Part shown: one piece after another, positions 57,009 through 64,000 of the stretch
Layout: the number at the start of each line of letters is the position of its first letter
Numbering within the stretch: the stretch's first letter is position 1
From: Streptomyces griseoruber
GTDB lineage: Bacteria; Actinomycetota; Actinomycetes; Streptomycetales; Streptomycetaceae
Length of the DNA stretch: 64,000 nt
Assembly (NCBI RefSeq): GCF_001514205.1
Contig: NZ_KQ948763.1
Location: 809,084-873,083, forward strand
Direction: 5' to 3'
Program-made: the position numbers and the translations under genes
The notes under the pieces: model-generated
What the model was told of the DNA's origin: nothing
Seen by the model: only the letters and a program-made list of their open reading frames with translations
The model's database searches: none

Positions 57009-57169
57009 GTGTACCCGAGCACGGAAACACGCTCGACGAGATCGCCGGGAAGGCGAAGGGGGCCGGGGTCCTGCGGACCGCGGTGATCATGGTGGGGCGG
57101 ACGCTGGGGGCGGAGAAGTTCCGGGACAGACACCTGTACACGGCGAAGCGGGAGAGGCATGTCTGCTGA
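57009..57169 (+). pseudogene. cobM: C-terminal stump of cobM (precorrin-4 C11-methyltransferase)
   Basis: The plus frame [20 protein letters not shown] followed by [19 protein letters not shown] and ERHVC-stop is the typical C-terminal end of CobM. About 50 residues remain; the methyltransferase body is gone, replaced upstream by the Nur-like box and tsaD. The stump overlaps the start of the next acetyltransferase gene by 11 nt. Confidence 0.78.
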
Positions 57170-57611
57170 CACACTGATCAGAAGGGCCGTCGCGGAGGAC
57201 GCCGACCGGCTCACCGACATGGTCCAGGCGTCCGGTGCCTACCAGGGCGCGTACGCCTCGATCATCTCCGGCTACCGGGTCGGCCCGGACTACCTTGCAC
57301 GCCACTCGGTGTTCCTCGCCGAGGACCCGGACGGGCGCCTGCTCGGCTTCTACTCACTGATCCTGGAACCGCCGGAGCTGGACCTGGCGTTCGTCGCGGA
57401 CGATCTCCAGGGCAGGGGCGTCGGGCGGCTCCTCGTGGAGCACGTGCTCGGTCAGGCCCGCGCGGCCGGCCTGACCGGAGTGCGTGTGGTGTCCCATCCG
57501 CCGGCGGAGGACTTCTACCGCCGCATGGGCGCCGAGCGCGTGGGGACGGTCGGTCCGGTGCCGCCGAAGGTCACGTGGGAACGCCCGGAGTTGTGGTTCA
57601 CCGTCCGCTGA
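57159..57611 (+). CDS. GNAT-family N-acetyltransferase
   Basis: A 150-residue single-domain acetyltransferase. The acetyl-CoA-binding segment is DLQGRGVGRLLVEHVLGQA (about 82-100) and the C-terminal strand region is DFYRRMGAERVG. The ATG at 57159 lies inside the cobM stump, with GGGAGAGG just before it. It may once have been coupled to intact cobM. Substrate unknown. Confidence 0.88.
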   Translation: MSADTLIRRAVAEDADRLTDMVQASGAYQGAYASIISGYRVGPDYLARHSVFLAEDPDGRLLGFYSLILEPPELDLAFVADDLQGRGVGRLLVEHVLGQARAAGLTGVRVVSHPPAEDFYRRMGAERVGTVGPVPPKVTWERPELWFTVR

Positions 57612-57958
57612 GCGGCCCTGCCGCTGTGCTGCGCCCCACCACTGTCCCCGCCCGGTCGATGCGGACCAGGTCGACCGCGACCGGCGCGCCCCGCAGCACG
57701 GCGAGGGCCTGGTCCCGTGCCACCGTCCGGGCTGCCTGTGGTCGTGGTCCGGCGGCCCCCGGTGCCCGATGGCGTTCCGGCAGTGGGTGATCCGGAGTCG
57801 GCGGCACGGTGGATCAGTGACCTGTGCATTTTCCCGGTCGCTGGCTGAATCCTGACGCGGGCTTTGCCGCATGCAGCTTGTACCTGCAACCAATGCGCAG
57901 AAACCTTGAAGGCGCGGCTGAAAACAGCCGCTCGCCGAGAAGTAAGGCCCACGTCCCC
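57612..57958. other. Leader region of the NiCoT gene
   Basis: No confident gene. The left part (57,612-57,800) has good codon bias on the minus strand, in a frame ending DLVRIDRAGTVVGRS, which may be another remnant I cannot identify. The right part holds the inverted repeat TGCAG-N7-CTGCA at 57872-57888 and a 7-bp hairpin with an AAAA loop at 57914-57931. Confidence 0.5.
57872..57888 (+). promoter_or_regulatory. Inverted repeat TGCAG-N7-CTGCA upstream of NiCoT gene
   Basis: Symmetric arms with a 7-nt spacer, 71 nt before the start codon. It recalls a metal-regulator site, but the TGC-to-GCA spacing is 11 rather than the 9 of the two Nur-like boxes nearby. Confidence 0.4.
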
Positions 57959-59092
57959 ATGACCACCGCTCCCGATTCCGTCCGGCAGCGCCTGCGTACC
58001 TCCATGACCCGAAAGGAGTGGGCGAGCGTCGGCGGGATGGCCGCCTTCATCCTGGCGCTGCACGTCATCGGCTGGTTCACGCTCGTCGTGATCGTCGCCC
58101 CCGAGCACTACAGCCTCGGCACCAAGACCTTCGGCATCGGCATCGGCGTCACCGCCTACACGCTCGGCATGCGGCACGCGTTCGACGCCGACCACATCGC
58201 CGCCATCGACAACACCACCCGGAAGCTGATGAGCGAGGGCCAGCGCCCGCTGTCCGTCGGCTTCTGGTTCTCCCTGGGCCACTCGTCGATCGTCTTCGCG
58301 CTCGCCTTCCTGCTCTCCCTCGGTGTCAAGGCGCTGGCAGGACCGGTCGAGAACGACGACTCCACCCTCCACAGCGTCACCGGCTGGATCGGGACGACCG
58401 TCTCCGGGACCTTCCTCTACGTCATTGCGATCATCAACCTGGTGATCATGGTAGGCATCTGGAAGGTCTTCAAGGAGATGCGCACCGGCCGCTTCGACGA
58501 GGCCGCCCTGGAGGAACAGCTGAACAACCGCGGCTTCATGAACCGCATCCTCGGCCGTCTGATGAAGTCGATCACCAAGCCGTGGCAGATGTACCCCCTG
58601 GGCCTGCTCTTCGGCCTCGGCTTCGACACCGCGACCGAGATCGCGCTGCTCGTCCTCGCCGGTTCGGGCGCGGCCTCCGGGCTGCCCTGGTACGCGATCC
58701 TGTGCCTGCCGATCCTGTTCGCGGCCGGCATGTCGCTTCTGGACACCATCGATGGCTCGTTCATGAACTTTGCCTACGGCTGGGCCTTCTCCAAGCCGGT
58801 CCGCAAGGTCTACTACAACCTCACCATCACCGGCCTGTCCGTCGCCGTCGCCCTCATCATCGGCACGGTCGAACTGCTGGGCCTGGTCGCCGAGAAGGCC
58901 GACCTGCACGGCCCCTTCTGGGACTGGGTCTCCGGCCTGGATCTCAACATCATCGGTTACGTCATCGTCGGGCTGTTCTTCGCGACCTGGGCCGTGGCCC
59001 TGCTTGTGTGGAAGGTCGGCCGGATCGAGGAGAAGTGGACGGCGGGGCTGGCTCAACCCGCCCCGGCGTCGGCCTCGGCTGAGCAGGGCTGA
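57959..59092 (+). CDS. NiCoT-family nickel/cobalt permease
   Basis: A 377-residue, about eight-helix secondary transporter of the HoxN/NixA family. The signature RHAFDADHIAAIDNTTR (H-x4-DH) in helix II binds the metal. Further family motifs are GFWFSLGHSSIV and LGFDTATEIALL. I use the ATG at 57959 with AAGG upstream; an extension to 57824 is unlikely. It would import Ni2+ or Co2+ for urease, hydrogenase, nickel superoxide dismutase or B12. The gene is flanked by cobM and cobJ stumps and by two Nur-like boxes. Confidence 0.93.
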   Translation: MTTAPDSVRQRLRTSMTRKEWASVGGMAAFILALHVIGWFTLVVIVAPEHYSLGTKTFGIGIGVTAYTLGMRHAFDADHIAAIDNTTRKLMSEGQRPLSVGFWFSLGHSSIVFALAFLLSLGVKALAGPVENDDSTLHSVTGWIGTTVSGTFLYVIAIINLVIMVGIWKVFKEMRTGRFDEAALEEQLNNRGFMNRILGRLMKSITKPWQMYPLGLLFGLGFDTATEIALLVLAGSGAASGLPWYAILCLPILFAAGMSLLDTIDGSFMNFAYGWAFSKPVRKVYYNLTITGLSVAVALIIGTVELLGLVAEKADLHGPFWDWVSGLDLNIIGYVIVGLFFATWAVALLVWKVGRIEEKWTAGLAQPAPASASAEQG

Positions 59093-59102
59093 GCGCACGC
59101 TC

Positions 59103-59262
59103 CTGTGTCTCGGGGTACCGGCGAGGGGCCAGGCGATCTCCTCGCCGGCACCCCGCCGTACCGCTCGCGTCTGCGAGGACCCCACCAGCACAACGGTCCG
59201 CATGTCGACCTCGGCCGGATCCAGGTTGGCCAGCCGCATGACCCGGACCCGGGCGTGCTGGA
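59103..59262 (-). pseudogene. cobJ: C-terminal stump of cobJ (precorrin-3B C17-methyltransferase)
   Basis: On the minus strand VMRLANLDPAEVDMRTVVLV then GSSQTRAV is the conserved near-terminal part of CobJ. The usual ending W-P-x-R-R-Y-P-E follows only after a one-base shift at about 59122 (PRRYPETQE). The N-terminal body is missing. The stump is convergent with the NiCoT gene. Confidence 0.75.
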
Positions 59263-59326
59263 GGAGCTGCGGCGGGTCTACCTGGAGGCGGAGGGGGACC
59301 TGGAGGGCGGCGAGTGAGGTGGCCTG

Positions 59327-59349
59327 CTATTGCATATATTTTGCAATAG
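59327..59349. promoter_or_regulatory. Nur-box-like operator CTATTGC-N9-GCAATAG
   Basis: Perfect 7-bp arms around 9 nt; read as TTGCAT-ATATT-TTGCAA it fits the tTGCaa-N5-ttGCAA Nur consensus closely. A further half-site GTATTGCAAG follows at about 59355. It lies in a striking AT-rich pocket upstream of the AmiC/UrtA-like gene and of the cobJ stump. Confidence 0.75.
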
Positions 59350-59538
59350 CTTTTGTATTGCAAGAGGGTGCGGGTTCAGGCGAGACTGTCCTGGGCGCGG
59401 GGCGCGTCTCACGACCTCGTCCGTCCTCGGACGCCGCCCCGCGCTCCTCCCGCGCGCGAGCTTGCCGCTATGCCTACGAAACGGTCTCAATCCCAGCCGA
59501 TCCTTGGGCGCTGACGGCCGTCCGGCCATCATGTCGCC
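59350..59538 (+). promoter_or_regulatory. Leader of the AmiC-like gene
   Basis: About 190 nt of GC-rich sequence without a gene. No clear ribosome site precedes the ATG at 59539. Confidence 0.35.
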
Positions 59539-60654
59539 ATGCACCGGCCGCTCAGCCTCGCCCCCGAGTGGTTCACGGCCGACGACTCGGCCCTGAACGT
59601 CGCTTTCGTGTACCCGATGCAGGGGCCTGCCGGCATCTTCGGTCCGGCCTGCGAGGCGTGCGCGAGGCTGGCGGCCGAGGAGATCAACAGGGCCGGCGGT
59701 GTGCTCGGCAAGGAACTCCGGCTGCTGGAGGTCGACGGCGGCGCCGACCCCCAGGAGGTCGCCGAGCACGTCGAGGCCCTGGTGGCGACGGGTGCGGTGC
59801 AAGGTGTCACCGGCTGGCACATATCCTCGGTCCGGCAGGCGGTGGCGCCCCGTGTCGCGCACCTGGTGCCGTACGTCTACACGGCCCTGTACGAGGGCGG
59901 GGAGCGCACGGACGGTGTCTTCATGACCAGTGAGACCCCCGACTGGCAGCTGCTGCCCGCCATGCGGCTCCTGGCCGACACACGGCGGGTGCGGCGATGG
60001 TTCGTCGTCGGCAACAACTACGTCTGGCCGCGGAGCACGGCCCGGGCGGCTCGCCGTTACGCCCGAGCGTGCGGGGGTGGGCGGGTCTGCGGTGAGGCGT
60101 ACCTCCCGCTGGGCGCCGAGGACTTCCGTGACGTGTTGCGGCGCATCGAGCACGCGGACGCGGACGGCGTGCTGATGCTGCTGGTCGGCAGTGACGCCGT
60201 CCGTTTCAACCGGGCCTTCGCCGCCTCCGGCCTCGACCGGCGATGCCTCAGGCTGAGCACGCTCATGGACGAGAACATGCTGATGGCCAGCGGTCCGGAG
60301 GCGACGGGTGACCTCTTCAGCACGGCCGGGTTCTTCGCCTCGCTGGCCAACCAGGACACCCTGGACTTCCACGGCCAGTACGCCGACCGCTTCGGCATCG
60401 AGGCTCCGGCCCCCGGAAGCCTCGGCGAATCCTGTTACGAGGGCGTGCTGCTGCTCGCGTCACTCATCGAGCGGGCCCGCACCCTGGATGTCTCCGCGAT
60501 CTCGGCGGCGGCCGAAACCGTCTCCTACGAAGGGCCGCGCGGTCTGCTCCACCTCCGCGACCGGCATGTGCGCCAGCGCATCTACCTGGCGGAGGCGGAC
60601 GGACTCGACTTCAACGTGCTAGCCCAGCTCCGGGCTCCGCACGACCTCGTGTGA
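59539..60654 (+). CDS. Cytosolic AmiC/FmdD/UrtA-like substrate-binding protein
   Basis: A 371-residue periplasmic-binding-fold protein (Peripla_BP_5 type). LNVAFVYPMQGPAGIFGPACE, EEINRAGGVLGKELRL and WFVVGNNYVWPRSTARAARRY match urea/short-amide binders. There is no signal peptide or lipobox, which resembles AmiC, the cytosolic amide sensor that controls amidase expression in Pseudomonas. It therefore may be a regulator or sensor rather than a transporter subunit. It lies upstream of a urtABC set. Its last 36 nt overlap the convergent MarR gene. Confidence 0.82.
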   Translation: MHRPLSLAPEWFTADDSALNVAFVYPMQGPAGIFGPACEACARLAAEEINRAGGVLGKELRLLEVDGGADPQEVAEHVEALVATGAVQGVTGWHISSVRQAVAPRVAHLVPYVYTALYEGGERTDGVFMTSETPDWQLLPAMRLLADTRRVRRWFVVGNNYVWPRSTARAARRYARACGGGRVCGEAYLPLGAEDFRDVLRRIEHADADGVLMLLVGSDAVRFNRAFAASGLDRRCLRLSTLMDENMLMASGPEATGDLFSTAGFFASLANQDTLDFHGQYADRFGIEAPAPGSLGESCYEGVLLLASLIERARTLDVSAISAAAETVSYEGPRGLLHLRDRHVRQRIYLAEADGLDFNVLAQLRAPHDLV

Positions 60655-61095
60655 CGCCTTCCAGGGGCCGGGAGTGGCCGGGCCTTCCAGGGCCTCGGCC
60701 AGCCGCGTGAGCAGTTCTTCGAGCTCCTCGTCCGGGAGTGACTGCTGCAAGTCCCCCCAGTCGGCCCGTACTTCACGCACCAGCATCCGCCATCGCTGCA
60801 TGCCGCGCGGCGTGAGATGGGCCAGCACCCGCCGCCGGTCCACGGGATCGACGCGGCGGTAGACCCAGTTCTGGTCGACGAGTTGGTCGACCAGCTTGGT
60901 GAGGCTCGGGGCCGGCAGGAAGGCGTGGTCGGCGAGGGCGGTCATGTTGTGCCCCTGCCCGTCGGACAGCAGGTCGAGCACCCTCCACGCCTCCACCGAG
61001 CAGTCGAACTCGTCCAGCAGCGACTGCACTCGGCGCACGGCGAGACGTTCGGCCCGGGTCAGCAGGTGGAGCAGTTCCTGGGGCTGCCTTGCCAT
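60619..61095 (-). CDS. MarR-family transcriptional regulator
   Basis: A 158-residue winged-helix protein: [31 protein letters not shown] followed by [17 protein letters not shown], the MarR recognition helix and wing. It is divergent from the urea-type transporter operon (starting at 61500), so it may regulate it. Its 3' end overlaps the AmiC-like gene by 36 nt on the opposite strand. Confidence 0.9.
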   Translation of the reverse strand: MARQPQELLHLLTRAERLAVRRVQSLLDEFDCSVEAWRVLDLLSDGQGHNMTALADHAFLPAPSLTKLVDQLVDQNWVYRRVDPVDRRRVLAHLTPRGMQRWRMLVREVRADWGDLQQSLPDEELEELLTRLAEALEGPATPGPWKASHEVVRSPELG

Positions 61096-61499
61096 CGTGC
61101 TCCTCCGCTCGTGCTGTCGGACGGTGTCCGAGCCTACATGTGATCACCCGGCCCCTGGCAAGGGAGAACCCAGTAAAGCGATCTTTTCCTCAGGAAGCAT
61201 TAATTTCGGCCCTCAAGGCGCTGTTGAGCGTGCATCTCCATCGGGTGCTCTTTTCCTGTGCCAGCAATATTGCTTCCACTGGAAACCATTCTTCAATTGC
61301 CGTGAAACGCACCGGAAACAGTCTCCTCGCAGGCTGTGGTCGCACTTCAGCGACCAGCCCGGACGCCACCCCGGAACGGCTGGGGAACCCGTGCGACAAC
61401 GCGCCGCCACTTCTGAAGCGTGTACCTCCCATTCCTCCCAGGGCTCTTCCGAGCCCCTCCGCTCATTTCGCTTCGCCCTTCGGGGCAAGGAGGTTGTGC
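61096..61499 (+). promoter_or_regulatory. Long regulatory leader upstream of urtA
   Basis: About 400 nt with no gene and a marked AT-rich part (61,180-61,330). It contains the palindrome AGCAATATTGCT (61263-61274) and the GlnR-like pair listed separately. The ribosome site AAGGAGG lies 6 nt before the urtA ATG. Confidence 0.6.
61304..61319 (+). promoter_or_regulatory. GlnR-like box GAAAC-N6-GAAAC
   Basis: Two GAAAC half-sites with exact 6-nt spacing match the G-n-n-A-C-N6-G-a-A-A-C pattern of actinobacterial GlnR sites. It lies 180 nt upstream of urtA; control of urea import by the nitrogen regulator is well known. Confidence 0.55.
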
Positions 61500-62753
61500 A
61501 TGTCCGGGCTCAGTATCAGCAGACGCGGTCTTCTGGCCGGCATATCGGCGGCCGGCGCGACCGCCGCGCTCAGTGCCTGCGGCGCCAAGACCGGAAGCGA
61601 CACCTCGTCCGGCTCCGCGGCCAAGGCCGACACGTCCGGCAGCACGGTCAAGGTCGGTCTGCTCAACTCGCTCTCGGGCACGATGGCCATCAGCGAGGTC
61701 ACCGTCCACAACTCGCTGCTGCTCGCCATCAAGGAGATCAACGCCTCCGGGGGAGTCCTGGGCAAGAAGCTCAAGCCCATCAGCCAGGACGGCGCCTCTG
61801 ACTGGCCGACGTTCGCCGAGAAGGCCGAGGCCCTCATCACCGATGACAAGGTCGCGGCCACCTTCGGCTGCTGGACCTCGGCCAGCCGCAAGGCCGTGAA
61901 GCCGGTCTTCGAGCGGTACAAGTCGCTGCTCTTCTACCCCGTGCAGTACGAGGGCCTGGAGGAGTCGCCGTACATCTTCTACATCGGCGCCACCACCAAC
62001 CAGCAGATCGTGCCCGCCCTCGACTACCTGAAGAAGCAGGGCCTCACCAAGCTGTACCTGGTCGGCAGCGACTACGTCTTCCCGCGCACCGCCAACAAGA
62101 TCATCAAGGCGTACGCGAAGGCCAAGGGCCTGACGGTGGTCGGCGAGGACTACGCGCCGCTCGGCTCCACGGAGTTCAGCACCATCGTCAACAAGGTCAA
62201 GGGCGCCGGCGCCGACGCCGTGTTCAACACCCTCAACGGCGACAGCAACGTGGCCTTCTTCAAGGAGTACAAGTCCGCCGGTCTCACGGCCAAGAGCCTG
62301 CCCGTGCTCTCCGTCTCCATCGCCGAGGAGGAGGTCAAGAGCATCGGAACGCAGTACCTGGACGGCCAGTTGACCGCCTGGAACTACTACGAGACCACAC
62401 CGGGCGCCGCGAACAAGAAGTTCGTCGCGGCCTACCAGGCGGCCTACGGCAAGGACAAGCCGACCTCCGACCCGATGGAGGCCGCCTACATCTCCGTCTA
62501 CCTCTGGAAGGCGATGGTCGAGAAGGCCGGGTCCTTCGACGTCGCCAAGGTGAAGGCCGCCTCCGACGGCATCGTCTTCGACGCCCCGGAAGGCACGGTC
62601 ACCGTCGACGGCGCCACCCAGCACGTCTACAAGACGGCCCGCATCGGCAAGGTCGGCTCCGACGGCCTGATCGAGGAGGTCTGGAACTCGGGCAAGCCCA
62701 TCAAGCCGGACCCGTACCTCAAGGGCTACTCCTGGGCCTCCGGCCTGTCCTGA
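61500..62753 (+). CDS. urtA: Urea ABC transporter substrate-binding lipoprotein UrtA
   Basis: A 417-residue binding protein. The signal carries SRRGLLAG and the lipobox LSAC (about 24-27). The mature part has [54 protein letters not shown] and [12 protein letters not shown], all highly typical of UrtA. AAGGAGG lies 6 nt before the ATG. It captures urea at the outer face of the membrane. Followed by urtB after 107 nt. Confidence 0.95.
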   Translation: MSGLSISRRGLLAGISAAGATAALSACGAKTGSDTSSGSAAKADTSGSTVKVGLLNSLSGTMAISEVTVHNSLLLAIKEINASGGVLGKKLKPISQDGASDWPTFAEKAEALITDDKVAATFGCWTSASRKAVKPVFERYKSLLFYPVQYEGLEESPYIFYIGATTNQQIVPALDYLKKQGLTKLYLVGSDYVFPRTANKIIKAYAKAKGLTVVGEDYAPLGSTEFSTIVNKVKGAGADAVFNTLNGDSNVAFFKEYKSAGLTAKSLPVLSVSIAEEEVKSIGTQYLDGQLTAWNYYETTPGAANKKFVAAYQAAYGKDKPTSDPMEAAYISVYLWKAMVEKAGSFDVAKVKAASDGIVFDAPEGTVTVDGATQHVYKTARIGKVGSDGLIEEVWNSGKPIKPDPYLKGYSWASGLS

Positions 62754-62860
62754 GCCACACCCCACGGGATCGACCCGGCTCCGTCACGGCGCCGGGTCAC
62801 GCCCATGGCAAGCCTGCGCGACGCAAGCCCGCACGTCCGTACCCGACCCGGAGCCGCTTC

Positions 62861-63745
62861 ATGACGGTCGTCCTCAACCAGTCCTTCACCGGCATCAGCA
62901 TCGGTGCCGTCCTGCTTCTCATCGCCCTCGGTCTGACCCTCACCTTCGGTCAGATGGGCGTGATCAACATGGCGCACGGCGAGTTCATCATGGCCGGCGC
63001 CTACACGACGTACGTCCTGCAGAAGTCCATCAGCAGCGCCGGAGTCTCCCTCCTCGTCGCCCTGCCGCTCGCGTTCCTGGTCGCGGGAGCCATGGGCGCG
63101 CTGCTCGAATGGCTCCTCATCCGGCGGCTCTACACACGCCCGCTGGACACCCTGCTGGTCACCTGGGGCGTCTCGTTGATGCTCCAGCAGCTGGCCCGGG
63201 ACGTCTTCGGCGCCCCCAACGTGCAGACGGCCGCACCCGACATCCTCACCGGCAACATCTCGGCGGGCTCGGTCACCTTCGCCAACAACCGCCTGTTCAT
63301 CCTCGGCCTCGCACTTCTCTGCGTCCTCGGCCTGACCCTGATCCTGCGGTTCACCCCGCTGGGCCGCAGGATCAGGGCCGTCGTGCAGAACCGCGACCTC
63401 GCCGAGGTGTCCGGGATCGCCACCGGACAGGTCGACCGGATCACCTTCTTCATCGGCTCGGGTCTGGCGGGCGTGGCCGGTGTCGCGCTCACCCTGGTCG
63501 GCCCGATCGGCCCGACGATGGGCACCAACTACATCGTCGACGCCTTCCTGGTCGTGGTCGTCGGTGGCATCGGACAGCTGAAGGGCGCCGTGATCACGGC
63601 GTTCGCGCTGGGCGTGCTCCAGTCCGTCCTCGAGTACTCGACCACCGTCAGTGTCGCCAAGGTCGTGGTGCTGGTGGCGATCGTCGCCTTCCTCCAGTGG
63701 CGACCTCAGGGCCTGTACACACTGCGCACCCGGAGCCTGGCATGA
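62861..63745 (+). CDS. urtB: Urea ABC transporter permease UrtB
   Basis: A 294-residue LivH-like permease with about eight membrane helices. Family segments are TLTFGQMGVINMAHGEFIM (about 28-46), TWGVSLMLQQLARDVFG and GSGLAGVAGVALTLVGPIGPTMG. It pairs with UrtC in the membrane. Its stop overlaps the urtC start (ATGA). Confidence 0.95.
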   Translation: MTVVLNQSFTGISIGAVLLLIALGLTLTFGQMGVINMAHGEFIMAGAYTTYVLQKSISSAGVSLLVALPLAFLVAGAMGALLEWLLIRRLYTRPLDTLLVTWGVSLMLQQLARDVFGAPNVQTAAPDILTGNISAGSVTFANNRLFILGLALLCVLGLTLILRFTPLGRRIRAVVQNRDLAEVSGIATGQVDRITFFIGSGLAGVAGVALTLVGPIGPTMGTNYIVDAFLVVVVGGIGQLKGAVITAFALGVLQSVLEYSTTVSVAKVVVLVAIVAFLQWRPQGLYTLRTRSLA

Positions 63746-64000
63746 CGACGACCACGACCACGCCCCCCAGCACCGTGACCCCGCCCTCCACGCCCCTGCT
63801 GAACCGCTTCCGCGTGCCCGCGGGCTTCGCCCTCGGTGCCGTGCTCCTGCTCGGCATCGCCCCGGTCGCCCTCTCCGACTTCCGCCTCTCCCTCCTCGCG
63901 AAGTACCTGTGCTACGCGATCGTGGCCGTCGGGGTCAGCCTGGCCTGGGGCCGCGGCGGGCTCATGGTGCTCGGCCAGGGTGTCTTCTTAGGCCTGGGCG
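63742..64000 (+). CDS. urtC: Urea ABC transporter permease UrtC (partial, runs off window)
   Basis: The first 86 residues of a LivM-like permease. A Thr/Pro-rich cytosolic start (MTTTTTTPPSTVTPPSTP) precedes membrane helices beginning at about residue 27 (PAGFALGAVLLLGIAPVAL) and the family motif GRGGLMVLGQGVFLGLG. A TTA leucine codon at 63988-63990 makes translation potentially dependent on the bldA tRNA, which is unusual for a nutrient transporter. Confidence 0.93.
   Translation, partial: MTTTTTTPPSTVTPPSTPLLNRFRVPAGFALGAVLLLGIAPVALSDFRLSLLAKYLCYAIVAVGVSLAWGRGGLMVLGQGVFLGLG

Noticed and set aside
57872-57888. TGCAG-N7-CTGCA as a third Nur box
   Set aside because: The TGC-to-GCA spacing is 11 instead of 9, so it is listed only as an unassigned inverted repeat.

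Overview
This window looks like Streptomyces chromosome. It has very high G+C, strongly G/C-biased third codon positions, many GTG starts, GTGA/ATGA stop-start overlaps, only two obvious TTA codons, and Streptomyces-type regulators (AraC, IclR, MarR, DeoR, XRE/ImmA). The gene order on the left (pgi-opcA-zwf-tal-tkt) resembles the second pentose-phosphate cluster known from S. coelicolor. That placement comes from memory of the genus, not from a search.

Layout. 1-6.1 kb (minus): an oxidative/non-oxidative pentose-phosphate operon (tkt-tal-zwf-opcA-pgi). A divergent AraC regulator faces it across a 17-nt palindrome. 6.2-14.5 kb: single genes (ComB-like phosphatase, SDR, secreted GH16 endo-beta-glucanase, L,D-transpeptidase lipoprotein, VOC protein, IclR and MarR regulators), separated by three short tandem-repeat arrays with 7-, 5- and 9-bp units. 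14.5-18.4 kb: a MarR-controlled operon (SDR, amidohydrolase, acyl-CoA ligase, MaoC hydratase) for an unidentified acyl-CoA catabolic route, closed by a 17-bp terminator stem. 18.5-36.1 kb: a glycan-foraging locus. A DeoR regulator and three glycosidases (GH4, GH38 alpha-mannosidase, GH29 alpha-fucosidase) run right. A PfkB kinase, a sugar ABC importer, a GH2 beta-galactosidase, a metallophosphoesterase and a PHP-domain protein run left. 36.4-42.8 kb: a secreted GH18 chitinase with DasR-like elements, an ATP-grasp protein, a metallophosphoesterase coupled to a phosphopantetheinyl transferase, and an alpha/beta hydrolase. 42.8-48.3 kb: an XRE/ImmA pair, a lone MmyB-type sensor domain, a 5'-truncated ABC ATPase, a Rieske oxygenase operon (VanA-like, 57-residue CxC protein, VanB-like reductase) and the 3' part of a CAU-anticodon tRNA that looks like an attachment-site scar.

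48.8-59.4 kb is dominated by B12, cobalt and nickel: a cobalamin riboswitch on cbtBA, a frameshifted histidine-phosphatase gene, a second cobalamin riboswitch on metE, a second-type TsaD, a NiCoT nickel/cobalt permease, and C-terminal stumps of two corrin-ring methyltransferase genes (cobM, cobJ). Two Nur-type (nickel Fur) boxes with identical geometry lie at 56,974 and 59,327. A decayed sortase sits in the same stretch. 59.5-64 kb: an AmiC/UrtA-like cytosolic binding protein, a MarR regulator whose 3' end overlaps it, and the start of a urea-type ABC transporter (urtABC). A GlnR-like site precedes urtA and a TTA codon lies in urtC. Urea use needs nickel urease, so the nickel and urea themes may be linked.

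The strongest candidates for new biology are the Nur-box-associated TsaD paralogue beside B12-gene stumps, the small CxC protein embedded in the Rieske operon, the long heptamer array, and a recurrent low-GC TGTATRC-type motif inside many of the left-half genes, each time set in a patch of rare codons.
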